Source: Streptomyces sp. HUAS YS2
GTDB lineage: Bacteria > Actinomycetota > Actinomycetes > Streptomycetales > Streptomycetaceae
Assembly (NCBI RefSeq): GCF_033343995.1
Contig: NZ_CP137573.1
Span: 1,798,001-1,862,000 of the forward strand
Length of the DNA: 64,000 nucleotides
Direction of reading: 5' to 3'
This document shows positions 8,079-15,835 of this stretch, piece by piece. The translations under genes and the position numbers were made by a program. How positions within the stretch are numbered: position 1 is the stretch's first letter; each line of letters opens with the position of its first letter. Below the pieces are notes generated by a model that worked only from the letters and a program-made list of their open reading frames with translations, did not search any database and had not been told where the DNA came from.

Positions 8079-8662
8079 GGTCGTGGGTCTCCTCCGACGG
8101 ACGGGTCGATGGCTCGATCGGACGCTTCCAGTGAGTCGCGCAGCGCCGCCCGCGCCCGGTGCAGGCGCGACTTCATCGCGGCGTTGCTCAGGCCGAGCGC
8201 ATGGGCGACGGTCCGGCCGGGCAGGCCCTGCACGTCCCGCATGACCAGGACCTGCCGCTGGTCCCGGGGCAGCGCCCCGACCGCGGCCGCGATCCGCTCC
8301 GCCTCCAGCCGGTGCAGCACCGCCTCCTCGGCGGACCGTTCCGGGGACACCTCGGCCTCGGCCGGCTCCTCGTCCCTGCGCGGGACGAGGAGCCGTACCT
8401 GCCGGAGGCATTCGTTGCGCACGATCCGGAACATCCAGGAGGCGAGCGCCCCGGTGGCCCGCAGGGTGCCGATCTTCCGGTAGAGGATGATCAGTGCCTC
8501 CTGCGCCGCGTCCTCCGCGTCCTGCGGGGAGGCGCACAGCGAGAGGGCGAACTTGCGGACGTGCGGCTGCGATTCCATGACGACGGTGGTGAGCGACGTG
8601 ATGTCGCCGTCCTGGGCGGCCTTGATCAGCCGCTCGTCCGGCCAGCGGAAGCGTTGCTTCAT
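8075..8662 (-). CDS. ECF-type RNA polymerase sigma factor
   Basis: A 195-residue sigma-70 family protein with region 2 (DAEDAAQEALIILYRKIG, then ASWMFRIVRNECLRQV) and region 4 (LPRDQRQVLVMRDVQGLPG followed by a helix-turn-helix NAAMKSRLHRAR). It has no region 1.1 or 3, typical of extracytoplasmic-function sigma factors. It lies between a 28-residue membrane peptide upstream and a DUF2892 membrane protein downstream, all on the minus strand with stop/start coupling. No classical zinc-binding anti-sigma gene is adjacent, so a small membrane protein may take that role; this is inference. Confidence 0.9.
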   Translation of the reverse strand: MKQRFRWPDERLIKAAQDGDITSLTTVVMESQPHVRKFALSLCASPQDAEDAAQEALIILYRKIGTLRATGALASWMFRIVRNECLRQVRLLVPRRDEEPAEAEVSPERSAEEAVLHRLEAERIAAAVGALPRDQRQVLVMRDVQGLPGRTVAHALGLSNAAMKSRLHRARAALRDSLEASDRAIDPSVGGDPRP

Positions 8663-8671
8663 GTGCGACTC

Positions 8672-8758
8672 TCAGCGGTTCAGGTAGCGCCGCATCAGGT
8701 GCCAGCTGCACGCGCCCACGAGCAGGACGGCGACCACTACGCCAACGGTGATCATCAT
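8672..8758 (-). CDS. 28-residue single-pass membrane peptide, first gene of sigma operon
   Basis: The ORF begins with two ATGs at 8758 and 8755 and encodes MMITVGVVVAVLLVGACSWH followed by the basic tail LMRRYLNR. A textbook ribosome binding site AGGAGGAA (8765-8772) lies 6 nt upstream, and the stop is 9 nt before the sigma factor ATG. One transmembrane helix with a cytoplasmic positive tail is predicted by eye. No family is recognised. The strong RBS and tight linkage make real translation likely; it may tether or restrain the sigma factor. A CCGGCC/GGCCGG hairpin (8780-8796) lies just upstream of the RBS. Confidence 0.65.
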   Translation of the reverse strand: MMITVGVVVAVLLVGACSWHLMRRYLNR

Positions 8759-8852
8759 TGGGGCTTCCTCCTGGTTCCGCCGGCCCGTTCGGCCGGTACG
8801 TGGATAGGAGGCGGGCAGCTCCGGAAAGGATTCGCCCCCGGTCGAAGTTTTC

Positions 8853-9965
8853 TCAGTCGCGTTCCCAGCCGCTGTGCAGGCGGGACTTCACGTCGTCCGG
8901 GGGCAGGAACTTCGACCAGCGCTCGGGGAACTCCGAGGGCATGTCCGGGTCGTCCTCGTCGACGTCGTCCGCCTCCGCCCGCGCGCGGGCCAGCAGCTCG
9001 GCTGCCTGGGCGGCACGGGCGCGCTCGTTGGCCTCGCGGGCCGCGGCCGTGGCGACCGAGGGCCAGACCCGGTCGATCGCGGCGTTCACGGCCGCGCCGA
9101 CCAGCACCGCGAACGCCGAGATGCCGATCCACAGCAGCACCGCGATCGGCGCGGCGAGCGAGCCGTAGATCGTCGGTCCCTCGACCTGGCTGGTCAGGTA
9201 GATCCGCAGCACGAAGCTGCCGATCACCCACATCCCGAGGGCGACCAGCGCGCCGGGGATGTCCTCGATCCAGGGCGAGCGGACCGGGACGGACACGTGG
9301 TACAGCGTGGTCAGGAACGCGACCGAGAGCAGGATGACGGCCGGCCAGTACAGCACCGCGACCACTTCCGTGCCCCACGGGATCAGTTCGACGACCCGGT
9401 CCGGGCCGACCACGGCGAGCGGCAGCACGACCGCGCCGATCAGCAGCGCCACGATGTACAGCAGGAAGGCGAGCAGCCGGGTCGCGACGATGCCGCGGTG
9501 CCCGTCGAGCCCGTACATGACCGTGATCGTGTCGATGAAGACGTTCACCGCCCGGGAGCCGGACCACAGGGCGATCGCGAAGCCGATCGAGATCACGTCG
9601 GGCCGGCCGGCCCGGGTGACGTCCTCCAGGAGCGGTTTGGCGACGTCGTTGACGCCCCGGTCGGACAGCACCGTCCCGGCCGCGCGCAGAATGTTCTCCT
9701 GGATCGAGGCGACGGTGGTGGTGTCGGTCCAGTTGTCGACATAGCCGAGCAGACCGAGCAGACCGAGCATCAGCGGCGGCAGCGAGAGCAGCGTGAAGAA
9801 CGCCGCCTCGGCGGCGAGCCCGAGGATGCGGTACTCGATGCACGAGTTGACGGTGTCCTTCAGGAGCAGCCAGACCAGCTTCCGCTTCGACACGTTGCGG
9901 TAGAGGACTCGGGCCCGGTGAAGTCTCCCCGGGGGCCGCTCGGGTGTTTCATTTGCTGCCTGCAC
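8853..9965 (-). CDS. YihY/virulence factor BrkB family membrane protein
   Basis: A 370-residue protein with about six transmembrane helices. The conserved family core is visible as AAEAAFFTLLSLPPLMLGLL, then IALWSGSRAVNVFIDTITVM and GSLAAPIAVLLWIGISAFAV. The C-terminal 80 residues are charged and alanine/glutamate-rich (AREANERARAAQAAELLARA), probably a cytoplasmic helical tail. Function of the family is unsettled. The GTG at 9965 touches AAGGAG directly, too close for a Shine-Dalgarno sequence, and TACGGT lies six bases upstream, so the message is probably leaderless and driven from the symmetrical promoter shared with the acyl-CoA dehydrogenase gene. Confidence 0.9.
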   Translation of the reverse strand: MQAANETPERPPGRLHRARVLYRNVSKRKLVWLLLKDTVNSCIEYRILGLAAEAAFFTLLSLPPLMLGLLGLLGYVDNWTDTTTVASIQENILRAAGTVLSDRGVNDVAKPLLEDVTRAGRPDVISIGFAIALWSGSRAVNVFIDTITVMYGLDGHRGIVATRLLAFLLYIVALLIGAVVLPLAVVGPDRVVELIPWGTEVVAVLYWPAVILLSVAFLTTLYHVSVPVRSPWIEDIPGALVALGMWVIGSFVLRIYLTSQVEGPTIYGSLAAPIAVLLWIGISAFAVLVGAAVNAAIDRVWPSVATAAAREANERARAAQAAELLARARAEADDVDEDDPDMPSEFPERWSKFLPPDDVKSRLHSGWERD

Positions 9966-9982
9966 CTCCTTACCGTAGCGGC
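9966..9982. promoter_or_regulatory. 17-bp divergent promoter with a shared symmetrical -10
   Basis: The whole gap between the GTG of the YihY gene (9965) and the ATG of the acyl-CoA dehydrogenase gene (9983) is 17 bp. TACCGTA at 9971-9977 reads TACCGT on the plus strand and TACGGT on the minus strand. Each -10 element is followed by exactly six bases and then the start codon of its gene, so both messages would be leaderless and the two -10 hexamers overlap by five bases. No clear -35 element is seen on either side. Confidence 0.6.
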
Positions 9983-11617
9983 ATGGCAGCCACCACCCAC
10001 ACAGTGACCAACCAGGCTCCGCCCCTGGTGGGATATGACGTATTCACGTCCGACCGAGCGCTCACGGAGGCCGTCGAGCGCCACTTGGACCCCGAACTCC
10101 TTCCCGTGGCGCGGGAGGAGCTGGAGGTGCTGGGTCTCAGCGCGGGCTCGGCGCAGGCCCAGGAATGGGGGGTGCTGGCCAACGAGAATCCGCCGCGGCT
10201 GCGCACCCACGACCGCTACGGCAACCGGATCGACGAGGTCGAGTTCCATCCGGCCTGGCACCGGCTGCTCGGCAAGGGCGTCTCGGCCGGGCTGACGAAC
10301 GCCTGGGGCCGGCCCGGCGGTCATGTCCGGCGGGCCGCCGGGTTCCTGGTCTGGACGCAGGCGGAGGCCGGGCACGGCTGTCCGCTGTCGATGACCCACG
10401 CCGCCGTGCCGGCGTTGCGCACCGACCCGGAGCTGGCCGCGGAGTGGGAGCCGCTGCTGACCTCCCAGGTGTACGAGGAGGGCCTGCGGCCGGCCACGGA
10501 GAAGGCCGGTGCGCTCTTCGGGATGGGCATGACGGAGAAGCAGGGCGGCAGCGACGTCCGCGCGAACACCACGGAGGCCCGGCCGCTGGCCGCCTCGGGC
10601 GAGTACGTGCTCACCGGGCACAAGTGGTTCTGCTCGGCGCCGATGTCCGACGGCTTCCTGGTGCTCGCCCAGGCGCCGGGGGGTCTCACCTGCTTCCTGG
10701 TGCCGCGGGTGCTGCCGGACGGCAGCCGCAACGTGTTCGCGATCCAGCGGCTGAAGGACAAGCTGGGCAACAAGTCGAACGCGTCGAGCGAGGTGGAGTT
10801 CGACGGGACCTGGGCGCGCCGGGTCGGCGACGAGGGCCGGGGCGTGCGCACGATCATCGAGATGGTGGCGGCGACCCGGCTCGACTGCGTGCTGGGCTCG
10901 GCGGCGCTGATGCGGCAGGCGGTGGCGCAGGCCGTGCACCACGCGGCGTACCGCAGCGCCTTCGGCGGGGTGCTGATCGAGAAGCCGCTGATGCGCAACG
11001 TGCTCGCGGACCTGGCGCTGGAGTCGGAGGCGGCGACGACGCTGGGGCTGCGCCTCGCCGCCGCCTACGACTCGGGGTCGGAGACGGACCGGGCGTTCCT
11101 GCGGCTCGCGGTGCCGGCGGCGAAGTACTGGGTGACGAAGCGCTGCACGCCGGTGGCGGCGGAGGCGCTGGAGTGCCTGGGCGGCAACGGGTACGTGGAG
11201 GAGTCGGGGATGCCTCGGCTGCTGCGCGAGTCGCCGCTGAACTCGATCTGGGAGGGCTCCGGCAACGTCCAGGCGCTGGACGTGCTGCGGGCGCTGCAGA
11301 GGGAGCCGGAGGCGCTGAACGCGTTCCTGCAGGAGGTCGGACAGGCGCGCGGCGCGGACCACCGGCTGGACGGCGCGATCAAGGGGCTGCTGACCGAACT
11401 GGCCGATCTGGACGGGATCGAGGCGCGGGCGCGCCGGCTCGTCGAGCGGATGGCGCTCGTGCTCCAGGGCTCGCTGCTGGTGCGCTGGGCACCGCCGGAG
11501 GTGGCGGACGCGTTCTGCGCCTCGCGGCTCGGCGGTGACTGGGGAACGGCCTTCGGGACGCTTCCGCACTCGCTCGATCTGGCGAAGGTGGTGGAGCGGG
11601 CGCGCGCGGCGGTCTGA
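9983..11617 (+). CDS. Acyl-CoA dehydrogenase, AidB-like
   Basis: Starting at the ATG at 9983 the protein has 544 residues, longer than ordinary acyl-CoA dehydrogenases (about 380) and equal to the AidB subfamily. It carries the AidB signature GMGMTEKQGGSDVRANTT around residue 185, a substrate/FAD region at TGHKWFCSAPMSDGFLVLA and the C-terminal helical core with CLGGNGYVEESGMPRLLRES. AidB-like enzymes bind FAD and have been linked to alkylation protection and to isovaleryl-CoA oxidation; which applies here is open. It has no ribosome binding site and appears leaderless. A strong hairpin follows the stop. Confidence 0.9.
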   Translation: MAATTHTVTNQAPPLVGYDVFTSDRALTEAVERHLDPELLPVAREELEVLGLSAGSAQAQEWGVLANENPPRLRTHDRYGNRIDEVEFHPAWHRLLGKGVSAGLTNAWGRPGGHVRRAAGFLVWTQAEAGHGCPLSMTHAAVPALRTDPELAAEWEPLLTSQVYEEGLRPATEKAGALFGMGMTEKQGGSDVRANTTEARPLAASGEYVLTGHKWFCSAPMSDGFLVLAQAPGGLTCFLVPRVLPDGSRNVFAIQRLKDKLGNKSNASSEVEFDGTWARRVGDEGRGVRTIIEMVAATRLDCVLGSAALMRQAVAQAVHHAAYRSAFGGVLIEKPLMRNVLADLALESEAATTLGLRLAAAYDSGSETDRAFLRLAVPAAKYWVTKRCTPVAAEALECLGGNGYVEESGMPRLLRESPLNSIWEGSGNVQALDVLRALQREPEALNAFLQEVGQARGADHRLDGAIKGLLTELADLDGIEARARRLVERMALVLQGSLLVRWAPPEVADAFCASRLGGDWGTAFGTLPHSLDLAKVVERARAAV

Positions 11618-11639
11618 GCTGCCCGAAGAGGCAAAAGCC

Positions 11640-11673
11640 GAGGGTGGTGCTGCGCCGACACGGCACCACCCTC
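11640..11673 (+). terminator. 11-bp hairpin after acyl-CoA dehydrogenase gene
   Basis: GAGGGTGGTGC (11640-11650) pairs perfectly with GCACCACCCTC (11663-11673) across a 12-nt loop, 22 bp after the stop. There is no T-run, as is common for terminators in this genus. A second copy of GCACCACCCTC follows almost at once (about 11680-11690) and could compete for pairing. The rest of the gap to 11841 shows nothing else. Confidence 0.6.
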
Positions 11674-11841
11674 CGCTGGTGCACCACCCTCACGCACGTC
11701 CCCGGAGTCCGCCAGAGTTGCAGACGGTTGCAGGATTGTCCGAACCGCCCTTCGCCGGGAAGGCCGGGGCGGCACGATGGGGTCGCAGGGCTCCCACGCC
11801 TGCAGAACCGATACAGCACCACCGGTGCCTGGGGGATACCG

Positions 11842-13128
11842 ATGAAGAACACCGCGCTCGACATGCGTCGTCTGGCCGCCATGGACGCCGTGCAGGCGGC
11901 CCGGCTGCTCCACCGGGTGCGGGAGGAGACGCTGGCGGGCCGGCAGCCGCCGATAGCTCCGCGCCCGGTGATCGACGCGTCGTGGCGGCGGATGTTCCGG
12001 CTCGGGCTCGACCCGGACCAGGACACCAGCAGCGTCCTGCTGCACCGCGACGAGCTGGAGGAGCGGCGCCGCACGACGCTCATCGGCGAGCTGATGCGCA
12101 CGCTCAGCGCCGGGCTGAGCGGGATCGCCGACGCCTCGATGCAGATCATGGTGGTCACCGACGAGCACGGCCGGGTGCTGTGGCGCGAGGGCAACATGGC
12201 GGTGCTCCGCAAGGCCCACGGGATCTGTCTGGAGGAGGGCGCGGCCTGGGCGGAGTCGGCCACGGGCACGAACGCGGTGGGTACGGCGCTGGCGGTGCGG
12301 CGGGCGGTGCAGGTGCACTCGGCCGAGCACTACGTGCACACCCTGCACAACTGGACCTGCGCCGCCGCCCCCGTGCACGACCCGCGCGACCAGCGGCTGC
12401 TCGGCATCGTGGACGTGAGCGGTCCGGCGTCCAGCTTCCATCCGGCCACCCTCGCGCTGGTCGGCTCGGTGGCGCAGCTCGCCGAGGCGGAGATGCGGGA
12501 GCGGCACCTGCGGTCGGTGGAGCGGCTGCGCTCGGTCGCGGCGCCGATCCTGTGCCGGGTGGGCGGCCGGGCGATCGCGGTGGACACGCACGGCTGGACG
12601 GCGGCGGTGACCGGGATGGCTCCGGTGGACCGGCTGACGCTGCCCAAGTCGTTCCGGGCGGGCCGGGTGTGGCTGCCGTCCCTCGGGATGTGCGCGGTGG
12701 AGCCGCTGCCGGGCGGCTGGCTGCTGCGGGTCACCGAGGAGACCCCGGCGGAGGGCGGCGCGGCGAGCCGGGTGGTGCTCGACCTGAGCAGGCCGCGCCG
12801 CTGGACGGTGGCGGTGTCGGGCGCGGCGGGCAGTTGGACGCAGGAGCTGAGCCCCCGTCATGCGGAGCTGCTCTGGGTACTGGCCCGGCACCCGGCGGGC
12901 CGGACCGCCGCGGAACTGGCGGAGGACGTGTTCGGCGACCGGACGAGGACGGTCACGGTCCGGGCGGAGATGTCGCGGATCCGCCGCAACCTGGCGAGCG
13001 TGCTGGCCCACCGCCCGTACCGCTTCAGCGAGGAGGTCACCGTCGAACTCGTCACCCCGCCCCTCCCCGCCGACCTCCTCCCCCACTCGACGGCCCCGGC
13101 GGTCCTGGCGGTACGACACGAACCATGA
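11842..13128 (+). CDS. GAF-domain transcriptional regulator
   Basis: From the ATG at 11842 (GGGGGA 5 nt upstream) the protein has 428 residues. Residues about 75-215 form a GAF sensor domain (IADASMQIMVVTDEHGRVLW, then LEEGAAWAESATGTNAVGTA, as in AcoR-type activators). The C-terminal end has a winged-helix DNA-binding domain (GRTAAELAEDVFGDRTRTVT, then RAEMSRIRRNLASVL). There is no AAA+ sigma-54 domain, in keeping with actinomycete relatives that often sit beside aldehyde or alcohol dehydrogenase genes. Here its target is not obvious. It converges on the terpene cyclase gene with an 18-bp gap. Confidence 0.82.
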   Translation: MKNTALDMRRLAAMDAVQAARLLHRVREETLAGRQPPIAPRPVIDASWRRMFRLGLDPDQDTSSVLLHRDELEERRRTTLIGELMRTLSAGLSGIADASMQIMVVTDEHGRVLWREGNMAVLRKAHGICLEEGAAWAESATGTNAVGTALAVRRAVQVHSAEHYVHTLHNWTCAAAPVHDPRDQRLLGIVDVSGPASSFHPATLALVGSVAQLAEAEMRERHLRSVERLRSVAAPILCRVGGRAIAVDTHGWTAAVTGMAPVDRLTLPKSFRAGRVWLPSLGMCAVEPLPGGWLLRVTEETPAEGGAASRVVLDLSRPRRWTVAVSGAAGSWTQELSPRHAELLWVLARHPAGRTAAELAEDVFGDRTRTVTVRAEMSRIRRNLASVLAHRPYRFSEEVTVELVTPPLPADLLPHSTAPAVLAVRHEP

Positions 13129-13146
13129 GACGTCCTCGTACTCCCT

Positions 13147-14331
13147 TCAGCCGTTGTAGCGGTCGCTGGTGCGGTGCCACTCGTGGTTGCCGCCGAGCCA
13201 GGCCCACACGTCCGCGAGGTAGCGCTGAAGCGGGGCGAACCCGGTGGCGCACAGAGCGGCGGACTCCTCCTCGACCTGGTGCATCAGCTCGTCGTGCGCC
13301 GCCACGGTCCGCGCCACGGCCTCCTCCCGCGAGCAGCACTCCTCGGCCTCGATCAGCGCGGGCAGATTGAAGTTGACGGCCGAGCCGCGGTCCTCGCGGT
13401 CCATCGAGTAGAGGTCGTTGACGATCACGCTCGCGCTGGCGGCCATCGTCTGCACGCGCCGCACCCTGGGGGACGCGTACACGGCGACCGGCAGTTCGTA
13501 CCCGCCGACCGCGTCGAGCATCACCATGCAGGGCATGAAACTGTTGTCCTGCCGCACCATCAGGAACTCCCACACCTGAGGGGTCCGGCCCGAGACCCGC
13601 CACTGGGCCTCGGCGGTGTAGCCGGAGAAGAGCACGCTCAGCTCGTGGCGGTACTTGGTGATCTGCTCGAAGTTCGCGTAGCGGGCGAGGTGTGCCGTGC
13701 TGGAGCGCAGGGAGACCAGGACGGGGTCGTCCCTCATGCGCTCCTCCAGCGCGGGTGCGTAGGCGGACGGGAGGTGGGCCGGGTCCACCGCCGCCGTGGC
13801 CAGCGAGAGGTTCGTGGCGACGTCCATCGGCACGGCTCCGGCGGTCTCGTCGTCGCAGTAGTAGTCGTCGGTGGCCCACTGCGCGAGGGTGCACTTGGCC
13901 GCCGCGAGCAGCCGGTCCGGGTCGTCGACCTGAGCGAAGGCGAGCATGATCATCCGGCCGAGGCTCAGGGATCTGACGTCGTCCAGCCTGCCCTCGTAGA
14001 TGCCGACCTGTTCGGCCCACTCGACCAGCCGGTCGTCGACCTCCCGGCCGAGCGCGTCGTCGATGCGCGCGGGCGGCGGACAGTACAGCCGGGGGACCCG
14101 CCCGGACCCGTGCGGCGCACCACGGTCCGGCGCGCCCGGCGTCTCGCGGGGCAGGAACAGCCGGGCCGCCGACGTGCCGAATCCACTGGGGCCCGCGAGG
14201 GCGCGCTCGAGCGCCGCGAGCGCCTCCCCCTCCGGCATGGCGGACGGCCGGGGCGGCGCGGGCGGAGGCTCTCCCGCGGAGGGGGTGGGGAGGCGGAGGC
14301 CGGGAGGCGCGGGAAGCCGGAAGGTGTCCAT
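13147..14331 (-). CDS. Class I terpene cyclase, 2-methylisoborneol synthase-like
   Basis: From the ATG at 14331 the protein has 394 residues. A proline-rich N-terminal segment (APPGLRLPTPSAGEPPPAPP) precedes the cyclase fold. Both metal-binding motifs are intact: the aspartate-rich TDDYYCDDE (D155-D161) and the NSE motif NDLYSMDRE (N305, S309, E313), and the protein ends with the conserved RY pair (DRYNG). The WATDDYYCDDE region and RLYCPPPARID segment are characteristic of the 2-methylisoborneol group of bacterial cyclases. No C-methyltransferase for 2-methyl-GPP is in the window, so the substrate may instead be GPP or FPP. The P450 and flavin oxidase divergent from it may tailor the product. 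Confidence 0.85.
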   Translation of the reverse strand: MDTFRLPAPPGLRLPTPSAGEPPPAPPRPSAMPEGEALAALERALAGPSGFGTSAARLFLPRETPGAPDRGAPHGSGRVPRLYCPPPARIDDALGREVDDRLVEWAEQVGIYEGRLDDVRSLSLGRMIMLAFAQVDDPDRLLAAAKCTLAQWATDDYYCDDETAGAVPMDVATNLSLATAAVDPAHLPSAYAPALEERMRDDPVLVSLRSSTAHLARYANFEQITKYRHELSVLFSGYTAEAQWRVSGRTPQVWEFLMVRQDNSFMPCMVMLDAVGGYELPVAVYASPRVRRVQTMAASASVIVNDLYSMDREDRGSAVNFNLPALIEAEECCSREEAVARTVAAHDELMHQVEEESAALCATGFAPLQRYLADVWAWLGGNHEWHRTSDRYNG

Positions 14332-14381
14332 GGCCCCCAGTAAAGGTCGAGGCCGCCGGGCACCGGGCGGGGACGGGCGCG

Positions 14382-14513
14382 ACACCCGGTGAGCGGTACC
14401 CGGGTGTACGAGTGCCGCCGCCTCGCCCGTGCGCCGGGCGGAGGCCGGGGCGCGGAGAGTGGTTCCGGAAGCATGCCCGGCATGGTGCGCTCCGGCTCGA
14501 AGGGACACCCGGT
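14382..14513. promoter_or_regulatory. Three ACACCCGG half-sites between cyclase and P450 genes
   Basis: ACACCCGG (14382-14389) faces CCGGGTGT (14400-14407) across 10 nt, and the same ACACCCGGT word returns as a direct repeat at 14505-14513. All three lie in the 227-bp gap between the divergent terpene cyclase and P450 genes. The arrangement suits one regulator controlling both directions. The regulator is not identified. Confidence 0.4.
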
Positions 14514-14558
14514 ACTAGTGGGGGCGAACGACCGGTTCTCCCCGAGGAGTGTCGAGAG

Positions 14559-15779
14559 ATGGCCGGGAACATCGTGGATCTGCGCGTCCACGGCCAGGAT
14601 TTCGCGCGCAACCCCTATCCGTACTACGAGGAACTGCGGAGGTCGGGGCCCGTGCACCGCGCGATCCTCCAGGACGACCGGGAGGCGTGGCTGGTGCTCG
14701 GGTACGAGGAGTCGAAACTGGCCCTCACGCACCCCGGTCTGGCGAAGGACTGGCGGGCGTCCCCCGCGGAGTGGCGCGAGCAGCAGGTCGGCGACGCGAA
14801 CGCGACGGCGCCCCTGTTCGGCCTGCACATACTGGTGGCCGATCATCCCGACCACGGGCGGCTGCGCAAGCCCGCCGCCAAGGCGTTCAGCCCCCGGCGG
14901 CTGGAAGCGCTGCGGCCACGCGTCACGGAGATCGTCGGCGAACTCACGGCCGCGCTGTCCGCCGAGTCCTCCGGCCGTCGCGCCGACCTCGTCGAGGACT
15001 TCGCCTTCCCGTTGTCGCTCGGGGTCATCTGCGACGTGCTCGGGGTGCCCTTCGCCGATCAGCAGCATTTCAGGGCGCACTCCCGGGCCGTCGTCTGCCC
15101 GACGGGCAAGGACGCCTACCTGGCCGCCTGCCACGCCCTCGTCGACTATCTCGGCGACCTCATCGACCGCAAGCGCGCCGCGCCCGGCCCGGACCTGCTG
15201 AGCACTCTCATCGAGTGCAGCGACGAGGACCGGGACGCCATGTCCCCGACCGAGCTGCGCGCGGCCGCCTTCGTGCTCCTGGTCGCCGGACACGAGACCT
15301 CGGTGAACCTGATCTCCGGCTCGGTGTTCGCGCTGCTCCGGCACCCGCGGCAGCTCGCCGCGGTGCGGGAGGATCCCGGCCTGATCGACAACGCCGTCGA
15401 GGAGACCCTGCGGTACGACGGCCCGGCGGAGATGACGACCCGGCGGTTCGCCGCGGCTCCGGTGCGGATCGGCGACACCGTGATCCCGGGTGACGGCGAC
15501 GAGGTGCTGATCGTGCTGGCGTCCGCCAACCACGACCACGCGTACTTCCCCGACCCGCAGCGCTTCGACATCCACCGCGACACCCACGGCCATCTGGCCT
15601 TCGGCCACGGCATGCATTTCTGCCTGGGGGCCGCTCTGGCGCGCATGGAGGGCCAGCTCGCGCTGCGGGGTCTGCTCCGGGCCTTTCCGGACCTGGCGCT
15701 GGACGCCGACCCGGCGACGCTCGCGTGGCGGCCGGGGTGTCCCATCCGCGGACTGGAACGGCTTCCCGTGCGCTACTGA
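14559..15779 (+). CDS. Cytochrome P450
   Basis: From the ATG at 14559 (GAGGAG at 14544-14549) the protein has 406 residues, the normal length of a soluble bacterial P450. The oxygen-binding I-helix AGHETS, the K-helix ExxR motif (E282/R285, EETLR) and the heme loop FGHGMHFCLG with C355 as thiolate ligand are all intact. It would use ferredoxin and ferredoxin reductase encoded elsewhere. It is divergent from the terpene cyclase and 56 bp upstream of a VAO-type oxidase on the same strand, so a role in oxidising the terpene or a sterol-like substrate is a reasonable inference. Confidence 0.92.
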   Translation: MAGNIVDLRVHGQDFARNPYPYYEELRRSGPVHRAILQDDREAWLVLGYEESKLALTHPGLAKDWRASPAEWREQQVGDANATAPLFGLHILVADHPDHGRLRKPAAKAFSPRRLEALRPRVTEIVGELTAALSAESSGRRADLVEDFAFPLSLGVICDVLGVPFADQQHFRAHSRAVVCPTGKDAYLAACHALVDYLGDLIDRKRAAPGPDLLSTLIECSDEDRDAMSPTELRAAAFVLLVAGHETSVNLISGSVFALLRHPRQLAAVREDPGLIDNAVEETLRYDGPAEMTTRRFAAAPVRIGDTVIPGDGDEVLIVLASANHDHAYFPDPQRFDIHRDTHGHLAFGHGMHFCLGAALARMEGQLALRGLLRAFPDLALDADPATLAWRPGCPIRGLERLPVRY

Positions 15780-15835
15780 CACCACGGCCGACCCGTCAGC
15801 GAGCAGATCCTCCTCCCCCGTATCCAGGAGTTCAG

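Noticed and set aside
9944..9982. Earlier start for the acyl-CoA dehydrogenase at 9944
   Set aside because: It would overlap the divergent YihY start, lies upstream of the clear -10 element and adds residues not typical of the family.
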